Shown here: one piece after another, positions 31,031 to 38,977 of the stretch
Layout: each line of letters begins with the position of its first letter
Numbering within the stretch: the stretch's first letter is position 1
Assembly: GCF_900114135.1 (NCBI RefSeq)
Contig: NZ_FORY01000004.1
Span: 62,001-126,000, forward strand
Direction of reading: 5' to 3'
DNA from: Celeribacter halophilus
GTDB lineage: Bacteria; Pseudomonadota; Alphaproteobacteria; Rhodobacterales; Rhodobacteraceae
Length of the DNA: 64,000 nt
Position numbers and translations under genes: made by a program
Notes under the pieces: model-generated
Told to the model about the DNA's origin: nothing
The model's database searches: none
The model's input: only the letters and a program-made list of their open reading frames with translations

Positions 31031-33874
31031 ATGCCACAAAAGATCGCAGACAAACTGATCGAGTGCCTTATTGAGGCTGCGTCATATATCGCAATCATCC
31101 TCATCTGCATCGCGGCATATCTTATGCTGTCCTACACTGAATTGAATGAACTGCGCGAGGAACAAAGGCAGGATCTCTTCGCCACACGCTCCGAAATTGC
31201 CGCCAAAATCCAGCAGTCGTTCAGCAACAAACAACTGATTGCCCGTAGTGTTTCGGCTGCGCTCACCATCAATCCGGACATAACCCAAGACGAATTTTAC
31301 GCTTTTGGGGAGGCCATAAATGTCGAAGATCCATCCATTGACACGATCGCAATCGTACGCGGCACCATAGTAACGCGTGTCTATTCAACGGTATCTATGA
31401 AAAACCTGCTCGGACGTGACCTTGCAGAACGCCCGAACCAACTTCCGGACTTGGAAAAGGTCCGTCAGGAAGGCCGCACCCGTCTGAGCGGGCCGACATG
31501 GCTTCTCAGAGAATATCCCGGATTTGTCATGCGCCAGCCTGTCTCCACACAAAGCGCGGACCGAGATAACTCGGAAAATATTGATATCGTCTCTCTCGTC
31601 TTTTCGTTGGAAGCATTTCTGAATGAGCTGGGTCTGAATAAGTTCTCTGAACGATACAATATTGTCTTGAGTGTGGAGAGTGAAACGCAGCCACAACAGG
31701 CCATCTACGGAGATCTTACGACACTGGATGATGCGCAAGCCGTATCAACACTCCCGATCCTTGGAATGGTCTGGAAACTGGCGCTTATGCCACGCGAAAC
31801 GCTCAGCCTAATTCCCTCCCGAGAAAGCCGGATTGTTCCACTTCTTCTTATCGGTGGCGTCCTCGCGATGATGCTGACCAGATATCTTCATGTTTTACGC
31901 CGACGGAACAGGCGTGCAGCACACCACATCAAAACGGCCCTCGACACCGCACCATCGGGCTTTGTCCTGTTCGATGCAAATGATCGCATAGAATTGTTCA
32001 ATGACCGTTTTGTCGAATTGCTCGGCGACGCTGCGCCCTCGGTCCACAGAGGCGCGTCCCGGGAAAACCTGCTCCGCGCAACGCTGCGCCACAACCTTTT
32101 CATGGTTCCTATTGAAGATGAAGAGGGCTGGATCAAAGAGCAAATGAAGCACCTCACTGTGCGCGGTGAGAGGAACACTGCCGCCATGAGCGACGGCACA
32201 TGGCTACAAATTCTGGAGCACACAACCAGTTCCGGCGGTCGCGTCATGATCCTGAACGATGTCACCGAAACACTGCAAAGCCGTGAACGCGCAAAAGTGG
32301 CGGAACAACGACTGAATGACGCGATTGATGCGCTACCTGTCGGCTTCTGGCTTTTCGATGCCACGGATCGACTGATCCTGTTCAACACAGTAGCACGCGA
32401 GAAATTTGAAGGCGTAAAGCGCGATCTGGCATTGGGCCGCCCGATCGGTGACCTTGTCCAGCGTCGCGTGGAGATCGCTGAACTTGTTCTGGTCAACGGC
32501 AAGCCTGTCAACGATTATAAACTCATCACAAAAACACTTCAGGAAGAAACATCTGAGATCGAAGCCCGTTATAGCGAAGGCCGATGGTTCCGCTATTACA
32601 CACGGCGCACGTCCGAAGGCGGGCTCGTTATGTTCCGTGTGGAAATTACGGACCTTCGCGAGCAACAACGCCAGATCGAGGCATCCAACACAGAGCTGCG
32701 CGCAGCCCTGCGCAAACGCGATGAGGCGGAACAGCGTTTGCAAGCCGTGGCTGACATGACATCGGAATGGTATTGGGAACAAGACACTGAAATGCGTCTG
32801 GTCCACATTTCGGAAGGGTTTGCGCGTGCGATGGAGGTGGACCCCAAGGATTACATCGGCAAAACCCGCTACGAGATTTTCGGCACCCTCCCGAAAACTG
32901 CCGAGACGCCCTTTGGCGAGATGGTGCAAAAGATGATCGCCCATGAGCCGTTTCGCGATATCATTTTCAGCCACAATTTCGAGCCCAACAAAACCAAATG
33001 GGTGCGCATGAGTGGCAAGCCGCTTTATACCCCCGAAGGTCTCTTTACTGGCTATATCGGAATGGCTGCGGACGTCACGCCGCTCTACGAAGCATTGCGT
33101 GAAGCAAAGCAGGCCGACGAGGCCAAAACACAATTTCTTAATATGATAAGCCATGAACTCAGAACGCCACTCACAGCCGTTCTCGGGTTCAATAGCTTTC
33201 TCGCTAATCACTCCAAACTGCCCAGCTACAACGCGTTGAGAGAGGCCCTGCCCTCTGGCGACGAGGCCACCATCAGAGCGGCACTGGAACAGTTTGAAAA
33301 GGACCTCGGCCAGTTTACCGGACGGATACAAGCCGCGGGCACACAGTTGAAAGCGCTCATCGACGACATGCTCGATCTGGCGCGTATCGAAGCCAATAAT
33401 TTGCGGCTCAATCTGGGGTGTGTCGAAAGCGCTGCGGTCGCCCGATCTGTGGTTGAACAGACCCAGACGCTCGCCTCCGAGAAGGGGCTTGAGATCAAAT
33501 TCGACCTGATAGGTGCGCCCATTTATGCCGACGAAACGCGGTTTCGCCAGATTCTGACCAACCTTCTGGGAAATGCCTACAAGTTCACGGACGAAGGGCT
33601 GGTCGAAGTCAGAAGTTCCCTACAAGGCGATATGGTTGTGTTCGAGGTGCAGGATTCCGGCATCGGAATTTCAAAGGACATGCAAAACCAGGTCTTCGAC
33701 CGCTTTGCGCAGGCCAAAGAAAGCACGGACCGCAAGAATAACGGCGTCGGCCTTGGCTTGGCGATTTGCAAGGATCTCATCTCTGCGCAGAATGGCTGGA
33801 TCAAAGTCAAAAGCGAGATCGGCATAGGGACGACGATGAGCTTTGCGCTACCTCTTTGGAAGCCCAAACCCTAA
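31031..33874 (+). CDS. Large PAS sensor histidine kinase (signalling island kinase 2)
   Basis: 947 residues. TM1 at about 16-35, a periplasmic CHASE-like domain (40-265), TM2 at 268-286, three PAS domains (about 300-420, 425-545, 570-690; TAPSGFVLFDANDR, LPVGFWLFDATDR), HisKA with MISHELRTPLTAVLG (His 708) and an ATPase domain (NLLGNAYKF, DSGIGIS, GVGLGLAI). Between the two HisKA helices there is an insertion of about 35 residues (around 728-765). No receiver. The two paired PAS modules with LLFDA are of the PAS_7 type, common in this bacterial group. Downstream of luxI by 170 bases with its own start region. Confidence 0.85.
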   Translation: MPQKIADKLIECLIEAASYIAIILICIAAYLMLSYTELNELREEQRQDLFATRSEIAAKIQQSFSNKQLIARSVSAALTINPDITQDEFYAFGEAINVEDPSIDTIAIVRGTIVTRVYSTVSMKNLLGRDLAERPNQLPDLEKVRQEGRTRLSGPTWLLREYPGFVMRQPVSTQSADRDNSENIDIVSLVFSLEAFLNELGLNKFSERYNIVLSVESETQPQQAIYGDLTTLDDAQAVSTLPILGMVWKLALMPRETLSLIPSRESRIVPLLLIGGVLAMMLTRYLHVLRRRNRRAAHHIKTALDTAPSGFVLFDANDRIELFNDRFVELLGDAAPSVHRGASRENLLRATLRHNLFMVPIEDEEGWIKEQMKHLTVRGERNTAAMSDGTWLQILEHTTSSGGRVMILNDVTETLQSRERAKVAEQRLNDAIDALPVGFWLFDATDRLILFNTVAREKFEGVKRDLALGRPIGDLVQRRVEIAELVLVNGKPVNDYKLITKTLQEETSEIEARYSEGRWFRYYTRRTSEGGLVMFRVEITDLREQQRQIEASNTELRAALRKRDEAEQRLQAVADMTSEWYWEQDTEMRLVHISEGFARAMEVDPKDYIGKTRYEIFGTLPKTAETPFGEMVQKMIAHEPFRDIIFSHNFEPNKTKWVRMSGKPLYTPEGLFTGYIGMAADVTPLYEALREAKQADEAKTQFLNMISHELRTPLTAVLGFNSFLANHSKLPSYNALREALPSGDEATIRAALEQFEKDLGQFTGRIQAAGTQLKALIDDMLDLARIEANNLRLNLGCVESAAVARSVVEQTQTLASEKGLEIKFDLIGAPIYADETRFRQILTNLLGNAYKFTDEGLVEVRSSLQGDMVVFEVQDSGIGISKDMQNQVFDRFAQAKESTDRKNNGVGLGLAICKDLISAQNGWIKVKSEIGIGTTMSFALPLWKPKP

Positions 33875-34034
33875 AACCTATAGTGGCTCGTCCCCAAATC
33901 TCTTTGACATAGTTCTTGCTTAATTTTTCCTTATCAATGCTCTGTTTGGAGTGAATAAAGACGTCCAGCATCAAAATACAAATTATGATAGTAACGTAGG
34001 CAACGCGTATTAAGTACTTTTGGGGTATCGACAT

Positions 34035-35138
34035 ATGAACCATACGAACAGTGATTTCAATCCAGCCGACACCCCACATCTGGCGTCTCAATCCCCCCTG
34101 CCCTCACCCGAAGACCTTTGCGCCGCAATGCTGACGCCCGTCCTAATGTTCAAAGGTGACTTGGACCATCCGATATATCTGAATGCCGCCGCGCTGGACT
34201 TATTGGGCGAAGAGCACATCGAGAGCGCCATTACAAAACTACACAGCAGCGCACTTTTTGGGTCGAGTGAAGAAAAAGAAAAACTCATCGGCACGCTGCG
34301 GGCTTCCGGATATGCCGAATTCAGCACCCAGCCGCGTTGTGTGACAGACACGATCATCGGAAATATTTACACATCTGCCGATCAGAACGGCGTGCCATTC
34401 TATATCACCTTCCTTAGACTTGAAGCTAAGCTAAAGAAACAAAAACAATTTGCGCAGGACGTGAATTCCGTCATCACCCATGAGCTGCGCACCCCGCTCA
34501 CCAGCATCAAGGGCGCGCTGGAAATGCTGCATCCGAAGGTCGTCGGACCTTTGAGCGACAAGGCCACAGCACTTCTGAAAATTGCACATACAAACTGTGA
34601 CAGGATGCTCGAATTGATTCAGGACATGCTGGATTCCAACGAGCAGACACAGACACAGAAAACCGCGGAACGTGAAGTTACGGCGCTTGCCCCCGTCCTC
34701 AGCAACATCGCCACGTCTTTGCAAGGCTACGGCACCTATCACGGCGTCGAGATACGTTTAAAATCTGTTGACGATACGCTTGCGGTGAATGTTGTACCCT
34801 CGCATCTGATCAAGATCGTCACCAACCTGATTTCCAATGCGGTTAAAGCTTCTCAAAAAGGTCAGCATGTCGAGTTTTGGGCGGAATCCTCCGAGGACAA
34901 AATCAAAATTCTGGTGAAAGACAATGGCAGCGGCATTCCTGCGGAGATCCAGGACCGACTCTTCGAGAGATTTACACGTAGCCAATGGCTCAACGAGAAA
35001 TCCACTGGCAGTTCCGGGCTGGGACTGAATATCGTGAAAACGTTGGCAGAGACGATGGACGGGAACGTGTCATTTGTCTCTGATGCGGGAAAAGGCACGA
35101 CGTTCTGCGTTACACTGCCGAAAGCCTTATTGACTTAG
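34035..35138 (+). CDS. Soluble histidine kinase (signalling island kinase 3)
   Basis: 367 residues, no membrane segment. A PAS-like N-terminal part (30-130; VLMFKGDLDHPIYLNAAALD) leads into HisKA with VITHELRTPLTSIKGALEML (His about 149) and an ATPase domain: NLISNAVKAS, DNGSGIP, GSSGLGLNI. The phospho-acceptor helix closely resembles those of kinases 1 and 4, suggesting paralogues. Start at the ATG 34035 with GGGG 9 bases upstream; an upstream TTG is in frame but has no site. A cytoplasmic sensor or a linker kinase. Confidence 0.85.
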   Translation: MNHTNSDFNPADTPHLASQSPLPSPEDLCAAMLTPVLMFKGDLDHPIYLNAAALDLLGEEHIESAITKLHSSALFGSSEEKEKLIGTLRASGYAEFSTQPRCVTDTIIGNIYTSADQNGVPFYITFLRLEAKLKKQKQFAQDVNSVITHELRTPLTSIKGALEMLHPKVVGPLSDKATALLKIAHTNCDRMLELIQDMLDSNEQTQTQKTAEREVTALAPVLSNIATSLQGYGTYHGVEIRLKSVDDTLAVNVVPSHLIKIVTNLISNAVKASQKGQHVEFWAESSEDKIKILVKDNGSGIPAEIQDRLFERFTRSQWLNEKSTGSSGLGLNIVKTLAETMDGNVSFVSDAGKGTTFCVTLPKALLT

Positions 35139-35243
35139 AGCCATGTGCAAGTCACACCAAGCAAAGACTGGCGGTAAATGGCCTTCTGCGAGAGACTCGG
35201 TGTAGGGCTTTGTCATGAACAATCAGCGCATATCGCGTCATGG

Positions 35244-35603
35244 TTAACTGGCGTCAATGATCGCGTCTTCCATATGATCCAGAAGCGTCTCGACCTGACC
35301 TGTTAAAATGTCTTTGACGTCCGCAGATTGATCAAATTGCGCAAGGATGCCCTCGATCTCCGCTGCGGTTGCACCAAGTTCCGGATACCCCACCGTTGCG
35401 GCAATACCGCTAAGCCGGTGGACGATGAAAGACAGCTTTTTCTGCGCCTCCACATCAGCGGGGTTGCGCAGGATTTCGATGTGAAGGGCTTCGACTTCAG
35501 GCAGTCGCCCACAGACAGTCTCAATGAAACGCAAGCGGGTCTCTTCAATCGCTTTTTGAAGAGCGGGTGGCAAATCGGAGCGGGCAGAATTCTGGGTTGT
35601 CAT
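35244..35603 (-). CDS. Histidine phosphotransfer (Hpt) domain protein
   Basis: 119 residues, one Hpt helical bundle. The acceptor motif is SFIVHRLSGIAATVG (His about 62), matching the HxLKGSA pattern. Such proteins pass phosphate between receivers in multi-step relays. It is encoded opposite to kinase 3 and next to the receiver protein at 35670, with which it may share a transcript (gap 66 bases, same strand). Start at 35603 has AAGGA about 10 bases upstream; a TTG three codons earlier is in frame. The only Hpt in the window, thus likely hub of the island. Confidence 0.83.
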   Translation of the reverse strand: MTTQNSARSDLPPALQKAIEETRLRFIETVCGRLPEVEALHIEILRNPADVEAQKKLSFIVHRLSGIAATVGYPELGATAAEIEGILAQFDQSADVKDILTGQVETLLDHMEDAIIDAS

Positions 35604-35669
35604 ATCTCGCAATCCTTTGCACGCAATGCCTGCCCGCCCCCACGCAGCATGTCCGTGCGTATTCCGGCC

Positions 35670-36650
35670 TTAAGCGAACATCATATTTACGCTGGCTCTT
35701 CTGGCAGTATTCCGTTCCTTGGACACGCTCACAAGAGCCCGATTGAACATTTTTTGCGGCGTCGAGTCAAACATCGACATTTTAACCACATCGCCCGCTG
35801 AAACTGTAACATCCATAGGGACGGTTTCCCCCCCGATCAAACCAAACTCGCGCAAAGTCAGGGTCAACTCGGCCTCAAGCTCGTCGTGATCCAGCTGAAC
35901 TGTGCGCGGAAGAACGGCGATGAATTTACCTTCACCGGCATAGGAAATCATCGGGTCATACTGGCGGGTATTTTCAAAAATGGCCTCTGCCACATCGGTC
36001 AGAATGTCATAAAATTCAACGGGCGTGCTCAGAGAGAAGAGCCGCTCGGGACGGTCGATCTGAAACGCAATTGCGCTAAACATGAACCGCTGCACATGGG
36101 ACATACGGTGGAGATAGTTTTCCATTTCCGTGCTGCCGATCACGCGAGGGACGTCGTAAATGATCACAGGGTCTGCAAATTCGAACTGTGTATCGGAAGC
36201 AGGGTGCGCGCTACCCTCCATCCCAAGACGCAAATTTGCCTCGCGGTTTTGCGCCTCTCGCGCCCGCATTTGTTCCTCATACAACATCTGCGCCACACGC
36301 AACCGCGCATGCATCTCGGTGATGTCGATGGGCTTGGTCATATAGTCGGTGGCACCCTGCATAAAGGCGGCGTCGACATGAGCCTTGTCCTTCATGGAAG
36401 TTAGCATGATGATCGGTGTCTGGCGATATTCGGGAAGTGCGCGGATGTGACCACAAAGCTCGATCCCATCCATTTCCGGCATTTGAATGTCGAGGAATAT
36501 GGTCGAGAACCGATCATCACCTGCGATAATAAGCTCAAGCGCCTCGCGGCCACTTTCTGCACAGTGAATGTCTTCGTAACCATCACTCCGGAGAATCTCT
36601 TCAATCAGAGTCCGGATATTTCGATCATCATCAACCACCAGTATTGCCAT
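35670..36650 (-). CDS. Response regulator with degenerate GGDEF-like output domain (RR-A)
   Basis: 326 residues. Receiver: DDD at 7-9, phospho-acceptor Asp 54 in FLDIQMPEMDG, Thr in MLTS, Lys 106 in TKPID. After a helical linker, residues about 160-320 look like a GGDEF fold (FMFSAIAFQIDRPERLFSL then EFYDILTDVAEAIF) but the signature position reads SYAGEGKFIAVLP instead of RxGGDEFxxLLP, so it should not make cyclic di-GMP. RR-C at 37736 has the same layout. Start at 36650 with GGAGG 6 bases upstream. Output is unknown: perhaps protein or nucleotide binding. Confidence 0.83.
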   Translation of the reverse strand: MAILVVDDDRNIRTLIEEILRSDGYEDIHCAESGREALELIIAGDDRFSTIFLDIQMPEMDGIELCGHIRALPEYRQTPIIMLTSMKDKAHVDAAFMQGATDYMTKPIDITEMHARLRVAQMLYEEQMRAREAQNREANLRLGMEGSAHPASDTQFEFADPVIIYDVPRVIGSTEMENYLHRMSHVQRFMFSAIAFQIDRPERLFSLSTPVEFYDILTDVAEAIFENTRQYDPMISYAGEGKFIAVLPRTVQLDHDELEAELTLTLREFGLIGGETVPMDVTVSAGDVVKMSMFDSTPQKMFNRALVSVSKERNTARRASVNMMFA

Positions 36651-36985
36651 ATCAGCCTCCAAAGCCTCAGGTAAACAGCCCTATTGCTTTAGAACTATCG
36701 GCAAAGTTGTCACAAAAGCGGGCCGAAATACGGCAGAACTAAGTTTTGAAGAAAAAATGAGGAAGCTGATCACTTCAACCCATTTAATGCAATGATTTCA
36801 TTATAAAAATAATTTTGCAAAATAATTATATTTTTGACTGCATTGACAGAATTTCGTGTGTCTTCATGGTGGCCAAAGGCAGAAAAAAGTCCAAAAGGAG
36901 AGCCATTCAACGGGCAGAGCGCGATTTTTCGATTCCACTTTGGCGTGTGCTTGTTTGAAGCAAGCGAAAGGTGTATTGAAAAGCT
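36651..36985. other. AT-rich divergent promoter region, RR-A / RR-B
   Basis: 335 bases, with a strongly AT-rich core (about 36775-36850: TTATAAAAATAATTTTGC, AATAATTATATTTTTGACTG). The likely promoters of two divergent regulators lie here. TTGACA occurs at about 36844. No gene or classical operator identified; a small RNA is possible. Confidence 0.45.
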
Positions 36986-37369
36986 ATGAGTGAATTACGC
37001 CGCATCATGCACATCGAAGATGATCCTGACATTCGTGAAATCACACGCATGTCACTAGAACTCGTGGGCGGGTTTGACGTCATTCAGTTCGCGGGAGGCG
37101 ATATCGCCCTTGAAAACCTGCCGGATGATGCTCCCGATATGATTTTGCTTGATGTCATGATGCCGGTTATGGACGGGATCGAGACATATGCGAGGCTCAG
37201 AGAAATCGACGCCTATAAGGATGTGCCGATCATCTATGTAACCGCCAAGACATCCAAGTCGGATTTCAAACACCTGAAAGAAAACGGTGCGCTGGACGTC
37301 ATTATAAAGCCCTTTGAGCCGATGGAACTGCCAGACCAGCTCCGCACAATCTGGGCCAGCATCGCATAG
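36986..37369 (+). CDS. Single-domain CheY-like response regulator (RR-B)
   Basis: 127 residues, receiver only: acidic pocket EDD at 11-13, acceptor Asp 56 in LLDVMMPVMDG, Thr in YVTAK and Lys 108 in IKPFEP. With no output domain it would act by protein contact or as the intermediate receiver that hands phosphate to the Hpt at 35244, as in Sma0114/DivK-like relays (inference). Stands alone between two AT-rich spacers. Start ATG follows AAAG only, so the ribosome site is weak. Confidence 0.88.
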   Translation: MSELRRIMHIEDDPDIREITRMSLELVGGFDVIQFAGGDIALENLPDDAPDMILLDVMMPVMDGIETYARLREIDAYKDVPIIYVTAKTSKSDFKHLKENGALDVIIKPFEPMELPDQLRTIWASIA

Positions 37370-37735
37370 GCACGCCCTTTTCGCAGCAAAGTTGAAACCA
37401 ACCTAGGCGCTGAGCCGTAGGCATAGACTTTGCGGAAGCCTCTCATTTGAAGCGTGGCGTCGCAAATTTGTGATATGAAAATTTATATACTTCAATATCT
37501 TAATGCCGTTTCTGGAGCAGGAAAGCCCCTCTTCATGCCAGGTATCACAAATGCGACTTACCCTCCAAACACGCTATCGGCGATTTTCCACCCAAAGAGA
37601 GCACAAAGCCGCCCATGACAACTTTAAGCTGCAATTCACCATAATTTTGCCAAGGTTGAACTATAGTTTTTACTTCAACCATTGCGCATGTGCGCACAAA
37701 ATCGAGTGAAATTCTAACCTTAGCAGGGAGAAGTT
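37370..37735. other. Intergenic region with a long-range inverted repeat
   Basis: Contains GTCGCAAATTTGTGATA (37459-37475) and TATCACAAATGCGAC (37543-37557), complementary except for a two-base bulge, enclosing about 67 bases. Also TGCGCATGTGCGCA at about 37684. No open frame of substance. GGGAGAAG serves as ribosome site for the next gene. Confidence 0.55.
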
Positions 37736-38680
37736 ATGCGAATCCTTATTGTTGACGATGACCCGCTCATTCGTGATTTGGTTCGCACCGTGCTGCGGCA
37801 GGATCAGACCAACGAAGTTGTCGTCGCGGACTCTGGTCCCGCAGCGCTGGATATTCTCCAGCATGAAGACGAGCTTTTCGAGATGCTCATGCTCGACATC
37901 GAGATGCCGGAAATGGACGGGATCGAACTGTGTCGGTCCATCAGAAAACTCCCCGATTACAAGACCACTGCAATCGTCATGCTCACGCGAAAGTCCGGCG
38001 TTTCGGATATCGAGGGGGCCTTTGCCGCCGGTGCGACGGATTACATCACCAAACCCTTCGATGTGAAAGACATTCAGCCGCGCCTGAGAATTGCACAGCG
38101 CAAAATGCGCGATGACTGTCTCACCGTGGCCCGCGAGGTTCTGACAGATCCGACATCTGAAGACAGCAAAACACTCGATTTTGCTATGGAGACTCCAGTT
38201 CGCATCACCGATGTCGAACAACACACCGACCCTTTTTCCCTCGGCAATTACCTCTCGCAACTCAACCGCAAGAAAATCGATCAAAGTGTTGTCTTCGCGG
38301 TGCAGATCAATTCATTCAACCGGCTCTTTGCCACGCTTGCACCACTCGAAGTATTATCGATACTCGTCGAGGTCTCGGAGGGGATCAGCGCGACGGCCAA
38401 GGGGCGTCGCCTTCTGAACGCCTATTTCGGTTCCGGCGCGTTTCTGTGCATCAGTTCAAGCGATGCGCTTGAAGACTGGCATAACATAGGGAACAACATA
38501 AACGAAATTCTTGGTGCGTCCGATGCTGTGCGCGCAATGGATATTGGTCGAGATATCACCGTGACGGTTGGTCGGCCCTTCCGCCCCGCGGCCCACCGCA
38601 CCCAAAGAGTGCGCAAGACCTTTGATCGCGCTCTGGTGCAACTCGACAGGCGGGCCCAGGTCGGAAAGCGTTCTCCGTAA
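37736..38680 (+). CDS. Response regulator with degenerate GGDEF-like output domain (RR-C)
   Basis: 314 residues, paralogue of RR-A. Receiver: DDD 7-9, Asp 54 in MLDIEMPEMDG, Thr in MLTRK, Lys 106 in TKPFD. The C-terminal domain (about 150-300) begins PVRITDVEQHTD as RR-A does (PVIIYDVPRV), then VVFAVQINSFNRLFATLAPL; at the GGDEF site it has YFGSGAFLCIS, so catalysis is not expected. The phospho-acceptor loop and Lys regions are nearly the same in both paralogues, consistent with sharing one kinase or Hpt. Good ribosome site GGGAGAAG. Confidence 0.83.
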   Translation: MRILIVDDDPLIRDLVRTVLRQDQTNEVVVADSGPAALDILQHEDELFEMLMLDIEMPEMDGIELCRSIRKLPDYKTTAIVMLTRKSGVSDIEGAFAAGATDYITKPFDVKDIQPRLRIAQRKMRDDCLTVAREVLTDPTSEDSKTLDFAMETPVRITDVEQHTDPFSLGNYLSQLNRKKIDQSVVFAVQINSFNRLFATLAPLEVLSILVEVSEGISATAKGRRLLNAYFGSGAFLCISSSDALEDWHNIGNNINEILGASDAVRAMDIGRDITVTVGRPFRPAAHRTQRVRKTFDRALVQLDRRAQVGKRSP

Positions 38681-38977
38681 GAGCAATCCTGCTCCCTTTC
38701 GGCCCCTCTTGATCAGAGACGAAACCAGCGCAGGCAGGTCTTGCGCTGGCTCTTGCCAGTTCCTCGTAGGCACGTTCATAGCTAGAAATCTGCGGGTGCC
38801 ATCCCGACTGCGCGCAGAGCAAACTGCAATTTGCTCATATTTCATCTCAGATACATCTTAAAACGAGAGCAATGCCCTAAAAGTTCGCGTTTTAAGTGTT
38901 CAAGCTTCTCAGTTCTGTCTAACGTCGGCAGAACCGGCTGATGAACATGCAAACAAAGTAGGGGTCTGTGGGGAACA
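38681..38977. other. Structured intergenic region between RR-C and kinase 4
   Basis: Three separate perfect hairpins in 300 bases: CCAGCGCA (38725-38732) / TGCGCTGG (38742-38749); GAGCAAA (38817-38823) / TTTGCTC (38830-38836); CTTAAAACG (38857-38865) / CGTTTTAAG (38888-38896). None is followed by a T run. Could be a leader, an RNA gene or stacked operators. Confidence 0.6.

Noticed and set aside
37930-38115. Small frames inside and around RR-C
   Set aside because: Out-of-frame shadows of the response regulator with no independent signals.
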